NCBI GenBank assembly: GCA_934617425.1
Contig: CAKTUD010000001.1
Location: 248,001 to 312,000 of the forward strand
DNA length: 64,000 nucleotides
Source of the DNA: an uncultured Eggerthellaceae bacterium
Lineage (GTDB): Bacteria; Actinomycetota; Coriobacteriia; Coriobacteriales; Eggerthellaceae
Reading direction: 5' to 3'
The position numbers and the translations under genes are program-made. This document shows positions 1 to 8,062 of this stretch, piece after piece. How positions within the stretch are numbered: position 1 is the first letter of the stretch; each line of letters opens with the position of its first letter. The notes beneath the pieces were generated by a model, which saw only the letters and a list, made by a program, of their open reading frames with translations, had not been told where the DNA came from and did not search any database.

Positions 1-804
1 AAGACGCGTACCGCTCTGGGTACCCGCAGGTACCTTCACGCGCATTTTCGTCCCATCAGGTGCAGGCACCACTACGCTTGCGCCCAACGCAGCTTCGGCT
101 ACGGTGATGGGCGTCGCCACAACAACATCTGCGCCGTCGCGCGTAAAATACGGATGCGGCTCAATCTTGGTGGTGATAAGCAAATCGCCAGCCGCGCCGC
201 CATTCTGACCGGGCATTCCCTTGCCGCGCAAACGCAAGCGACCGCCATCAACAGCGCCTGCGGGTATGTTCACGTCAAGCGTCTGCCTTTCGCTTTGACC
301 AGGAACACGCAACGTCACGCGCTTTTCAGCGCCCTTAAAAGCCTCATCGAAAGTGATGGACAGAGTTACCGTCATATCCTGGCCCTTAACCGGACGCGGA
401 GCACGCTGCTCGCCAAATCCGCTAAAGCCGCTATAACCAGACCCTGCACCACCGCCGAAATCCCATTCGCTACCGAAAGCGCCGTTCCCGCTGCGGATGC
501 TCTCCAAGATGTCAGCCCAGCTGCTACCGCCGAATATATCGTCCATATTCACGGCGCCGCCCGACCAACCACGGGGAATCTGGTTTTCGTTCGCCGTGCC
601 ATATTGGTCGTAAAGCTTGCGCTTCTTCTCGTCAGAAAGAACCTCGTAAGCTTCGTTTATCTCTTTGAACTTCTCCTCGTCGCCGCCCGCATCGGGATGA
701 TTGGTACGTGCAAGCTTTCGGAAAGCCTTCTTTATCTCGTCCGCCGTGGCATTGCGGGATACGCCCAGCGTTTTGTAATAATCAGGTGCTTCATTTGCTG
801 CCAT
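1..804 (-). CDS. dnaJ: DnaJ-type co-chaperone lacking the zinc finger (3' end outside window)
   Basis: J-domain co-chaperone that stimulates the ATPase of DnaK in the cytoplasm. The 268 visible residues start MAANEAPDYYKTLGVSRNAT. They contain a J domain (about 6-70) with the HPD triad in RTNHPDAGG, a Gly/Phe-rich linker (about 80-130), and then go straight into the C-terminal substrate-binding beta domain (VKGQDMTVTLSITFDEAFKG onwards). The CxxCxGxG zinc repeats of classical DnaJ are absent, so this is a type-B (CbpA-like) J protein. It is the last visible gene of dnaK-grpE-dnaJ, separated from grpE by about 170 bases containing a terminator-like hairpin. The reading frame is open to base 1, so the C-terminus is missing from the window. 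Confidence 0.92.
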   Translation of the reverse strand, partial: MAANEAPDYYKTLGVSRNATADEIKKAFRKLARTNHPDAGGDEEKFKEINEAYEVLSDEKKRKLYDQYGTANENQIPRGWSGGAVNMDDIFGGSSWADILESIRSGNGAFGSEWDFGGGAGSGYSGFSGFGEQRAPRPVKGQDMTVTLSITFDEAFKGAEKRVTLRVPGQSERQTLDVNIPAGAVDGGRLRLRGKGMPGQNGGAAGDLLITTKIEPHPYFTRDGADVVVATPITVAEAALGASVVVPAPDGTKMRVKVPAGTQSGTRL

Positions 805-885
805 ATGTCCCACCGCCTCTGAATCCTCGTCCTTCGAGCTTTCCAGCTCGTGTCCTCTGCCTATTAGCTGCGCATCGCTTCAGAT

Positions 886-920
886 AAGAAAGGCGGACCA
901 TGCTGCATTGCCGATCCGCC
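886..920 (-). terminator. Terminator or attenuator-like hairpin between grpE and dnaJ
   Basis: On the minus strand GGCGGATC (920-913) can pair with GGTCCGCC (899-892), an 8-bp stem with one G-U pair, followed directly by TTTCTT. It lies about 55 bases after the grpE stop and about 90 before the dnaJ start. It may reduce read-through into dnaJ, giving less dnaJ than dnaK-grpE message. Seen directly; the regulatory role is inferred. Confidence 0.5.
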
Positions 921-973
921 CCATCATCTCTTCTCTGCTGCTCGAAGCTTGTACGATGCACCACGCTTCGATG

Positions 974-1732
974 CTATCCCTCGGAACTCTCTTCCTCGGT
1001 TTCGGTCTCGCGCTTGGGGCCACCTGTGGTAACGGTGACCATGGCCGCGCGCAAAACCTTGTTGCCCATCTTGTAGCCCTTTTGGTACACCTGGGCAACT
1101 GTCTCATCGGGGACCGTCGCATCCTCGACAGTGGCAACCGCCTGCGCCTCAAGAGCATCGTAAGCCTCGCCCGCAGGGTCGATAACCTGAAGACCATCTT
1201 TCACCAGCGTATCGAAAAGCTTGGTCTGAACAGCCTTGACGCCATCAAGCAAGCCGCCTTCGCCGTTTTCCTCGGCGTAAGCAACCGTGCGCTCGAAATC
1301 ATCCAAAATGGGGATGATGTTACTCATCAGCTTTTCGGTTGCGCGGGCACGATCTTCCTTTTGCTGCTCCTTCATGCGACGGCGATAAGTGTCCCATTCA
1401 GCATGCAAGCGAACGTATTTGTCCTGCCAGTCAGCTGCCTCATCCTTGGCTTTCTTCAGCTCCTCGGCGGCGGCTTTCATAGCTGCATCGGCAAGAACTT
1501 CGTTCGCCTCGTCAACGACATCGCTGGCAGCAACATCGGACTGAGCATCGTTTGCATCTACGACCTCGGCCGCAACCTCGGTTGCCTCATCGGCTTTGCC
1601 GGCGCCGGCCGATTTGCTTTCGGCCGGCGTAGTGGATTCTTGGGCTTTGTCGCCATCTTCGATAGGTATGCTCATGTCCTTGTCCTCATCACGCTCCGGG
1701 TTGCTCCCGGGTGTGTTTTCCGGCTTGGCCAT
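974..1732 (-). CDS. grpE: Nucleotide exchange factor GrpE
   Basis: GrpE drives ADP release from DnaK. The 252-residue product has a long acidic, Ala-rich N-terminal arm (about 1-95), then the coiled-coil dimerisation helix (about 95-150, with the conserved segment KYVRLHAEWDTYRRRMKEQ), and the C-terminal beta-wing domain with the family-typical stretch AVATVEDATVPDETVAQVYQ near 210-230. It starts only five bases after the dnaK stop, so the two are translated from one message. The N-terminal arm is longer than in most GrpE proteins of about 190-200 residues; it is acidic and probably disordered. Identity is certain from order and sequence. Confidence 0.96.
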   Translation of the reverse strand: MAKPENTPGSNPERDEDKDMSIPIEDGDKAQESTTPAESKSAGAGKADEATEVAAEVVDANDAQSDVAASDVVDEANEVLADAAMKAAAEELKKAKDEAADWQDKYVRLHAEWDTYRRRMKEQQKEDRARATEKLMSNIIPILDDFERTVAYAEENGEGGLLDGVKAVQTKLFDTLVKDGLQVIDPAGEAYDALEAQAVATVEDATVPDETVAQVYQKGYKMGNKVLRAAMVTVTTGGPKRETETEEESSEG

Positions 1733-1737
1733 GGGAA

Positions 1738-3666
1738 TTACTTCCCTTCCTTATCATCGTCGACAACCTCGTAGTCGGCTTCGATCGGGCCGTCGTTGTC
1801 GACGGGCTGAGTGCCTGCCGCACTAGCAGCGCCTGCTGCACCAGCGGCCGCAGCGTCGCCACCCTGCTGAGCGTATACAACCTCAGCAAGCTTATAACCA
1901 GCCTGCTGCAATTTTTCCTGAGCAGCCTTGATAGCCTCGACATCGGTGCCGTTAAGCGCGGTCTGAGCCTCGTTGATAGCGTCTTCGGCAGCCTGTTTCG
2001 CATCAGCCGGTGCGTTATCGCCAAGTTCGTCAAGGGTTTGACGCGTAGCATTCACCAGCGAATCGGTGTTGTTGCGCAGCTCGACTTCTTCCTTGTGAGC
2101 CGCATCCTCGGCCGCATGAGCCTCGGCATCCTTGACCATGCGATCGACTTCGTCATCAGAGAGGGCGGTGGAGCCGCTGATGGTGATCTGCTGCTGCTTG
2201 CCCGTGCCCAGATCCTTAGCGGAAACGTTCACGATGCCGTTGGCGTCGATATCGAAGGTGACCTCGATCTGAGGAACACCGCGACGAGCCGCAGGGATGC
2301 CAGTCAGCTGGAAGCGACCCAGCGTCTTGTTATCGGCAGCCATCGGACGCTCGCCCTGCAGGACGTGGATTTCAACCGACGTCTGGTTGTCGGCGGCAGT
2401 GGAATAAACCTCGGTCTTGCGAGTAGGAATGGTGGTGTTGCGGTCGATCATCTTGGTCATCACGCCGCCCAAGGTCTCAACACCCAGGGAAAGCGGGGTG
2501 ACATCGAGAAGAAGGATGCCCTCAACATCGCCAGCCAAAACACCGCCCTGAACAGCTGCGCCCATAGCAACGACTTCATCCGGGTTAACGGACATGTTGG
2601 GCTGCTTGCCGGTCATGGTTTTAACGAGCTCTTGCACTGCCGGCATACGCGTGGAGCCGCCGACCAAGATAACCTCGTCCACCTGGCCGGTGGTGAGGTT
2701 CGCGTCATGCAGCGCTTGCTCGACAGGCTTGCGGCAACGATCCAACAGGTCTTTTGTAATACGCTCGAACTCAGCACGGGTAAGCGTATAGTCCAAGTGC
2801 TTGGGGCCGGTTGCGTCAGCGGTGATAAACGGCAGATTGATGTTTGCCTGGGTGGTGCTGGAAAGCTCCATCTTCGCCTTCTCTGCGGCTTCCTTCAAAC
2901 GCTGCAGAGCCATCTTATCTTTGCGCAGATCGATGCCTCCGTTGTCGGCTGCGAACTTGTCGGCCAACCAATCAATGACACGCTGATCCCAGTCGTCGCC
3001 GCCCAGGTGGTTGTCACCCGCGGTTGCAGCAACCTCAAATACGCCGTCGCCAAGCTCAAGGATAGAGACGTCGAACGTGCCGCCGCCCAAGTCGAAGACC
3101 AAGATCTTTTCATCTTTGTTGGTCTTGTCCAGGCCGTATGCCAAAGCAGCCGCAGTAGGCTCGTTGATGATACGCAGCACCTCGAGGCCAGCGATCTTGC
3201 CCGCGTCCTTGGTAGCCTGGCGCTGGGCATCGTTGAAGTAAGCCGGGACGGTGATGACGGCCTGCGTGATGGGGCTGCCAACCTGCTTCTCGGCGTCCGC
3301 CTTCAGCTTTTGCAAAACCATTGCCGAAATCTCTTCGGGAGTGTAATCCTTGCCATCGATGTCGACAACGGCACGACCATCTTTGCCCGATTTCACGGTA
3401 TAGGAAACAGTCTTCTGCTCGTCAGCGGTTTCGGCAAAAGAACGACCGATGAAACGCTTGACCGAAGAAACGGTGTTCTCGGGGTTGGTAACTGCCTGGT
3501 TCTTAGCAGCCTTGCCGACCACGCGCTCGCCATCCTTGCGGAATCCTTCAACAGACGGGGTGGTGCGATCGCCTTCGGCATTAACCAGAATCTCAGGCTC
3601 GGAACCTTCCATCACCGCCATTGCGGAGTTAGTAGTACCGAGGTCGATACCAAGAATCTTAGCCAT
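1738..3666 (-). CDS. dnaK: Hsp70 chaperone DnaK
   Basis: Cytoplasmic ATP-dependent chaperone of 642 residues, a normal length. The nucleotide-binding domain begins with AKILGIDLGTTNSAMAV and contains the phosphate-binding signature VFDLGGGTFDVSILELG and the connect motif DEVILVGGSTRMPAVQ. The substrate-binding domain follows after VLLLDVTPLSLGVETLGG, and the tail is acidic, ending YEVVDDDKEGK. The start is supported by GAGAGGA about eleven bases upstream. It heads dnaK-grpE-dnaJ. Transcription probably starts about 185 bases upstream from a consensus promoter (-35 at 3881-3886), through a leader with a nested secondary structure. I could find neither a CIRCE nor a HAIR operator in the leader. 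Confidence 0.98.
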   Translation of the reverse strand: MAKILGIDLGTTNSAMAVMEGSEPEILVNAEGDRTTPSVEGFRKDGERVVGKAAKNQAVTNPENTVSSVKRFIGRSFAETADEQKTVSYTVKSGKDGRAVVDIDGKDYTPEEISAMVLQKLKADAEKQVGSPITQAVITVPAYFNDAQRQATKDAGKIAGLEVLRIINEPTAAALAYGLDKTNKDEKILVFDLGGGTFDVSILELGDGVFEVAATAGDNHLGGDDWDQRVIDWLADKFAADNGGIDLRKDKMALQRLKEAAEKAKMELSSTTQANINLPFITADATGPKHLDYTLTRAEFERITKDLLDRCRKPVEQALHDANLTTGQVDEVILVGGSTRMPAVQELVKTMTGKQPNMSVNPDEVVAMGAAVQGGVLAGDVEGILLLDVTPLSLGVETLGGVMTKMIDRNTTIPTRKTEVYSTAADNQTSVEIHVLQGERPMAADNKTLGRFQLTGIPAARRGVPQIEVTFDIDANGIVNVSAKDLGTGKQQQITISGSTALSDDEVDRMVKDAEAHAAEDAAHKEEVELRNNTDSLVNATRQTLDELGDNAPADAKQAAEDAINEAQTALNGTDVEAIKAAQEKLQQAGYKLAEVVYAQQGGDAAAAGAAGAASAAGTQPVDNDGPIEADYEVVDDDKEGK

Positions 3667-3723
3667 AATATATCAGTCCTCTCATCGGAGTTTTATTACC
3701 TTCGTTGAGCTTTGGAAGCCTGT

Positions 3724-3825
3724 GCGAGATACATTGCGATCGCCACCCGCTTTCGCGGTTTGCGCTCTATGCGATCATGCTTTGCCTGCCACACCTTGCG
3801 GCCAACATCGCTTGATGTATATCGC
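3724..3825 (-). promoter_or_regulatory. Nested-stem 5' leader of dnaK
   Basis: In the dnaK leader, GCGATATACAT (3825-3815) can pair with ATGTATCTCGC (3734-3724) in an 11-bp stem with one mismatch. Inside it GATCGC (3776-3771) pairs with GCGATC (3743-3738). At the centre CCGC-GAAA-GCGG (3758-3747) forms a hairpin with a GNRA-type tetraloop. The nested stems end about 58 bases before the dnaK start. Pairing is seen in the sequence; a role in temperature or transcript control is only a possibility. Confidence 0.4.
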
Positions 3826-3857
3826 AGCATCTCACTGAGATTCCTTCAGCGATTGTC

Positions 3858-3886
3858 AATATAAAATCTTAGTCTGTATGTGTCAA
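3858..3886 (-). promoter_or_regulatory. Sigma-70-type promoter of dnaK
   Basis: On the minus strand TTGACA (3886-3881), 17 bases, then TATATT (3863-3858). This is a near-consensus housekeeping promoter, predicting a start near 3851 and a leader of about 185 bases before dnaK. No sigma-32-like sequence is visible. Confidence 0.75.
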
Positions 3887-3937
3887 GTTATCTCATTGCT
3901 AGCGTTGATGTCCTGTAACTTTCAAGACAATTTGGCG

Positions 3938-4750
3938 TTATACACGCTTTTGATCAGGCACTTTACACGCATCGAGAAAACGGGCGAGCTCGCGTTGAAC
4001 AGCATGATCGACATTGGTGCCTATCGTTTTCGTTGCGATTTCCTTAATAGCAGAGCGGCCATTGCCCATAGCAACGCTCGTTCCCACCATGCGCAGAATC
4101 TCGTAGTCGTTCATGGCGTCGCCGAAAGCCATTACTTCGCACGGAGCAATGCCATACGATTCCATCACACAGCGCAAACCCGTCGCCTTGTTCACGCCAC
4201 GCTGCATCACGTCTATCCACTTTTTGCCACTTGGAGCAAACACAAATTCGTTGCCAAACTCGCGCTCGAGAATATAAGCCATATCCATCAGGGCTTCGTC
4301 GCAATAAATAGAAGCTTTGATGATGCTAGTTTCCGGTGACGGCACGTCCGAAACACAAACGGGATTTGGCAAATTTTTGTCTAATTCGCGCTCGAAACAC
4401 GATTCGTCATCGAGCAAATAGGCGGAAACGTCGTCGAACAAGGCGAGATGCATCGTCTCGAATTCGTCGACCAGCTTCTTCAGACGACAAATCGCCGCGT
4501 GACTAAAAACTTCCTTATCGACAAGCTTTTCGCGAACGTAAACCTGCGCACCGTTCGAAGCAACATAGTCGATGCGATTGGCTACCGGGGCAAAAAATTC
4601 TTGAAGGGTATCGTAACGGCGTCCCGAAGCAACCGCAAAACGAATGCCTGCGCTACTTAATGCTTCGATCAAGCCGAACGTCTCCGGCGGCACGTTCTCG
4701 TTCTCGTCAAGAAGCGTCCCATCCATGTCGCTTGCAATCAGCTTGATCAT
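3938..4750 (-). CDS. Cof-type HAD-superfamily phosphatase
   Basis: 270-residue HAD hydrolase of the Cof/YidA subfamily (IIB cap), probably acting on sugar phosphates or similar metabolites in the cytoplasm. Motif I is SDMDGTLLD near the N-terminus with both aspartates, motif II is VASGRR, the Lys of motif III lies in the region before VMQRGVNKATGL, and motif IV is FGDAMNDYEIL. I chose the ATG at 4750 because AGAGG lies six bases upstream; a longer frame begins nine codons earlier but lacks a ribosome site. It stands alone on the minus strand downstream of the dnaK promoter region. Substrate cannot be told from sequence. Confidence 0.85.
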   Translation of the reverse strand: MIKLIASDMDGTLLDENENVPPETFGLIEALSSAGIRFAVASGRRYDTLQEFFAPVANRIDYVASNGAQVYVREKLVDKEVFSHAAICRLKKLVDEFETMHLALFDDVSAYLLDDESCFERELDKNLPNPVCVSDVPSPETSIIKASIYCDEALMDMAYILEREFGNEFVFAPSGKKWIDVMQRGVNKATGLRCVMESYGIAPCEVMAFGDAMNDYEILRMVGTSVAMGNGRSAIKEIATKTIGTNVDHAVQRELARFLDACKVPDQKRV

Positions 4751-5280
4751 CTCGACCTCTTTCAGCTTGCCCCGCACCTCATGCGCAGTCTTATCTATCT
4801 GGTTCTTTTCCCTACAGCAACGCTACAGCTAGACGAATTGCCGCGAGGCAACTTCGGAGATTCATTACCCGGATGCAACAAGTCTTTGCCAAAGCTTTAC
4901 ATATATAGGTAGCGCGAAAGGATGCTTTGCGCATACGCACATGCATATGGGGGCTCAAACGCTATTTCGAAGCGAAGGGTTCGCGCCGGGATGCATGTCC
5001 CTGAGCAAAAACAGCCACCGAATTTCAGCCGGAGCGTGCGTCCTGGCCAAAAAGAAGCCATTCTGTCATAGATTAGACGGCAAGCATACTCCACCTTATT
5101 CGCAATAGCTTTCTGAGCTGCCCTTTTGCAAGCTTAGACAATTCCGAAGGGATTTTGCGTTTACGCTTTCGGCTTGTTTCGTGCCAAAATATCGCATTTT
5201 CGTCCAGCCACAACCATCCGCATAGCAGGTGGGTTATTGCCTACCGCGCCAAGGACGCAGAAGACAGGCGAAGCCCAAGA
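4751..5280. other. Gap without a recognisable gene
   Basis: About 530 bases between the HAD phosphatase start and the terminator of the first ASST gene. Only short frames of about 60 codons without ribosome sites are present on either strand. I see no tRNA, no known RNA family and no repeat. It presumably holds the promoter of the HAD gene; any other function is unknown. Confidence 0.4.
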
Positions 5281-5313
5281 CAAAAAAGGACCGCGCCAAA
5301 CGGCACGGTCCTT
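5281..5313 (-). terminator. Terminator of ASST gene A
   Basis: Hairpin GGACCG(T)GCC...GGC(G)CGGTCC between 5311 and 5288, followed on the minus strand by six T (5287-5282). It lies about 75 bases after the stop of the arylsulfotransferase-like gene. Confidence 0.85.
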
Positions 5314-5388
5314 CACTTTGCGAATATCGCCAATTGCTAAGCGATAGGATACTAGCAAACGCGAACTTCGTATGAATCTAAACTCGAA

Positions 5389-6816
5389 CTAGTCGAGGCT
5401 CTCCACGCAGTGAGCCATGGTTCCCTTAGGAACAACGGTGCCCTCGACAGTGACGACGTTGTCGGTGTAGTGCGTATCAGCAGCGCCCGGCACGCGGAAA
5501 GTGTCGTTGTCGATCGGCTCGATAGCGGTCTCGACCGGCTTCTCGAGCTGCGGAATCCACTCGTAAGGAATACGGTAAGCACGATACAGCAAAGCGCTGC
5601 CGATGTGAGGATACACAAACTCCCAAACAAGTTCCTTCTCAGCGGTGTACTCGCGAACGATAGCGGAGCAGCCCTCGCAGATCACGGTATTGCCGTTGGG
5701 CATACGCTGCGCGCTGGAGGTCAGCGGGCTGTAGAAATAGTTGCTGTTGAAGTTGAAGCCGCCAGCGGAGAAGTGGTTGTCGCCGTCACATTCCCACACG
5801 ATCTCGAGCGTGGTGGGGTCGAACTCCACGACGCGGGAGCCGTCGCGGCGGGTCACCTTGAGGCCGGTCTTGGAGAACTGGTTGGGGGCGCCGTAGCCGG
5901 CCCAGCCGCCGTTGTCGTAGACCATGATGTCGCCCTCGCCCGGCAGGCCCTTGGGGATCATGTGGGTGTGGTGCGGGCCGACGATGGTGCCGAAGATGCG
6001 CTTCTCGGGGGTGTCGGTGAAGTCGGGGCCCACCTGCCACACGATGTCGCCGGTCTCGTGCGAGATGATCCACATGATGTTGCACTCGCGGGAGTCCATG
6101 ATGATGTTCTCGGGGTTGAAGCGCTCGTCGCCGGCGTCCCAGTGCTTGTTGGGGCCGAGGTAGGAGGCGCAGTTGATGTGGAAGATGTCGCCCTGGCCCT
6201 CGGGGCCCGCGTTCTGGGTGTTGGGGTTGCGGAACATGGCGTTCTTCTGCTCCTCGGTGAAGCCGAACTGATTGAAGTGGGCGACCGCGCTCCACTCCCA
6301 GAGGATGTTGCCCTCGCGGTCGATCTCGATCAGGCGGTCGTCGAGCAGCTGCTGCGGGGAGATCTTGGGCTTCTTCACGTCGTCGTGCGTGAGGATGAGC
6401 ATCTTGTCGAAGTTCGGGTCGGGGTCCTGGCCGGGGCAGTAGTAGCCGACGGGGCTGCCCGTCACCTGGAAGTCGTGGTGCTGGCGGGCGCACCAGTAGG
6501 GCTCGCCGTCGTCCACGACCTGCTGATTCTTGTTGAAGACCCACTCGACGTTGCCGTCCCAGTCGACCATCTTGAGGTCGAGGGTATCCTGATATGCGAA
6601 CTGAGCCTCACGCGAACCGCTATTGCCGATGAGGTGGCCACCGGGAAGCATCTTGGGCGGGAAGCCGCCAAGGTCTTTCCAAACGCGAACGACGTTGCCG
6701 TTCATGTCGAAGAGGATGGTGCCCACGCCCGGGCCGGCGAGAACGGTGTAGCCGTTAAAAGCCTTCTCGGGGTTGTAGAGCGTTACGCCAGTAGGATGAA
6801 CTGTTGGACGTCCCAT
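5389..6816 (-). CDS. Arylsulfotransferase (ASST)-like beta-propeller protein, copy A
   Basis: 475-residue protein of the arylsulfate sulfotransferase type, which moves sulfate from an aryl sulfate ester to an acceptor phenol without PAPS, using a sulfo-histidine intermediate. Visible propeller blades repeat patterns such as MVDWDGNVEWVF (83-94), EIDREGNILWEW (164-175), IISHETGDIVWQVG (250-263) and RMPNGNTVICEG (371-382). Candidate catalytic residues are the HH pair in RQHHD (113-114), H213, and H282-H283-x-H285 in GPHHTHMIPKG. No signal peptide is seen, unlike periplasmic ASSTs, so it appears cytoplasmic. It is divergent from a LysR-type regulator gene across 238 bases containing palindromes. 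The central part is visibly GC-richer than both ends and shares a 126-base identical stretch with copy B. Substrate unknown; the family call comes from overall pattern. Confidence 0.75.
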   Translation of the reverse strand: MGRPTVHPTGVTLYNPEKAFNGYTVLAGPGVGTILFDMNGNVVRVWKDLGGFPPKMLPGGHLIGNSGSREAQFAYQDTLDLKMVDWDGNVEWVFNKNQQVVDDGEPYWCARQHHDFQVTGSPVGYYCPGQDPDPNFDKMLILTHDDVKKPKISPQQLLDDRLIEIDREGNILWEWSAVAHFNQFGFTEEQKNAMFRNPNTQNAGPEGQGDIFHINCASYLGPNKHWDAGDERFNPENIIMDSRECNIMWIISHETGDIVWQVGPDFTDTPEKRIFGTIVGPHHTHMIPKGLPGEGDIMVYDNGGWAGYGAPNQFSKTGLKVTRRDGSRVVEFDPTTLEIVWECDGDNHFSAGGFNFNSNYFYSPLTSSAQRMPNGNTVICEGCSAIVREYTAEKELVWEFVYPHIGSALLYRAYRIPYEWIPQLEKPVETAIEPIDNDTFRVPGAADTHYTDNVVTVEGTVVPKGTMAHCVESLD

Positions 6817-6842
6817 TTACAACTTCCTTTCTCATTTACTTA

Positions 6843-6919
6843 GGACGCTATTGCGCGTCCATTTTCTTTGGTCATTCCGAATTTTCGGATAATCCGAAAA
6901 AGTTTCAAATTATCGGAAT
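6843..6919. promoter_or_regulatory. Operator-like palindromes between ASST A and its LysR-type regulator
   Basis: TTCGGATAATCCGAA (6884-6898) is a palindrome with 7-base arms around one base, and contains TCGG-N5-CCGA. Overlapping it, TCCGAA-TT-TTCGGA spans 6876-6889, and a further half site TATCGGAAT lies at 6911-6919. A hairpin GGACGC/GCGTCC (6843-6860) lies in the ASST leader. Such palindromes in a divergent regulator-target gap are typical LysR-type binding sites; the assignment is inferred. Confidence 0.55.
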
Positions 6920-7054
6920 CCCAAATGCAGGCACATGATAGCATGTCCCAAGAAGAATATAAGAGCCGTTGCCATCGCATAATTTAATATCAATCATTTT
7001 GTTACCTAATGCTTACTTCTGCGAGAATCACGTCGCAAGCGATAGGAGAACACC

Positions 7055-7981
7055 ATGAAAATCAGTATCCAGCAAATGCGCTATCTTCTGGCAACAGTGT
7101 CGGCCGGCTCCATCACCGACGCATCGAAGGTTCTTTCCGTTTCGCAAGGAACACTTTCCGAATCTCTCACCCAAATCGAAAACGAACTGGGTTTCAAGCT
7201 TTTCCGTCGCAAGCGCAAACCCGTGGCGCTTACCGACGAAGGCGAGGACTTCCTTGGCTACGCGCGCGGAGTCGTCAAAAAGATGGACGCGCTCGAAGCG
7301 CGCTTTGGGCCGGATAAACGCAAGGTCAGCTTTTCCGTCTCGTCGCTTCCCTTTAGGTTTACCACCAATTCGCTCGGAAAAATCGCGGGCATGCCCGGCA
7401 ACGAGGGGTACGAGTTCAGCATCGAGACAGTGCCTCTTTCGAAGTTGGTGCAGGATATCGCCACGGGAGCGCGCGATTTCGGGGTGCTCTACCTCACCAG
7501 CGACAACGAAGTCCCTATGACGCGAGTATTCGAAGACAGCGGCGTCGAGTTCCATCACCTGTTCGACACCAAGCCTCATATCCTCGTAAACCCCAAACAC
7601 GAGCTTGCCGGACGAGCGTCGGTAACTTATGACGACCTCAAGGTGTACCCGAAATTCTTGTTTTCGCAATATATATATGTTGGGGCGTCTCCGCAGCCCT
7701 GCGACCCACGCCTTCCCTATGTTCTCGAGCGCGAAGGCGGGCATGTGCAAATGATCAGCACGCTTTCGCTCGGCGATATCGTCAATTCCTTTGCCGCCAT
7801 AAACGGCTTCATGATTTGGTGCGATTTAGTGCCCGAGGAAACCAACCCCGACGATTTGTGCGCGATCCCCATCGAAACCGACGATTGCATGAAAATCGGC
7901 TATCTGATACCTCGCGATTCCGAACTCTCCGACATCGAGCGCCAGTACATCGACGCCCTCATGCGCTACGCAAATAAGTAG
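7055..7981 (+). CDS. LysR-type transcriptional regulator of module A
   Basis: 308-residue regulator. The N-terminal winged helix-turn-helix (about 1-60) follows the family pattern: ISIQQMRYLLATVSAGSITD, ASKVLSVSQGTLSESLTQIE, then ELGFKLFRRKRKPVALTDEG. A linker helix with VVKKMDALEARFG leads into the inducer-binding domain (about 90-300). The start is set by AGGAG seven bases upstream. It is divergent from ASST copy A and convergent with the transporter of module B, so it probably controls ASST A and its own synthesis through the palindromes at 6843-6919. It is clearly paralogous to the regulators at 11283 and 12284. The effector is not visible; an aryl sulfate or phenol is a reasonable guess. 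Confidence 0.85.
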   Translation: MKISIQQMRYLLATVSAGSITDASKVLSVSQGTLSESLTQIENELGFKLFRRKRKPVALTDEGEDFLGYARGVVKKMDALEARFGPDKRKVSFSVSSLPFRFTTNSLGKIAGMPGNEGYEFSIETVPLSKLVQDIATGARDFGVLYLTSDNEVPMTRVFEDSGVEFHHLFDTKPHILVNPKHELAGRASVTYDDLKVYPKFLFSQYIYVGASPQPCDPRLPYVLEREGGHVQMISTLSLGDIVNSFAAINGFMIWCDLVPEETNPDDLCAIPIETDDCMKIGYLIPRDSELSDIERQYIDALMRYANK

Positions 7982-7994
7982 CGCCGCCGCCACA

Positions 7995-8031
7995 TAAAAA
8001 AAGTCCCTCGGCCTGTAGGGCAGCCGAGGGA
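7995..8031 (-). terminator. Terminator of the module B transporter
   Basis: Stem TCCCTCGGC/GCCGAGGGA (8031-8023 with 8012-8004), then a T-rich tract on the minus strand (about 8001-7995). It lies between the convergent regulator A and transporter genes; the T tract favours the minus-strand transcript. Confidence 0.85.
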
Positions 8032-8062
8032 AACGGATCAGGCTTTGTCGATTAGCAGCGCG

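Noticed and set aside
1711..3708. A 665-codon open frame on the plus strand opposite dnaK
   Set aside because: It is the mirror of the strongly conserved dnaK gene, has no ribosome site and no recognisable domain; a codon-bias shadow.
3667..3937. CIRCE or HAIR heat-shock operators upstream of dnaK
   Set aside because: I searched by eye for TTAGCACTC-N9-GAGTGCTAA and CTTGAGT-N7-ACTCAAG and found neither, even allowing a few mismatches.
4751..5280. Small protein or structured RNA gene in the gap before ASST A
   Set aside because: Short frames lack ribosome sites and no signature of tmRNA, SRP RNA, RNase P RNA or 6S RNA was recognised.
5410..6843. A 477-codon open frame opposite ASST A
   Set aside because: Shadow of the GC-rich ASST gene, made of Val/Ala/Gly/Asp repeats without any domain.
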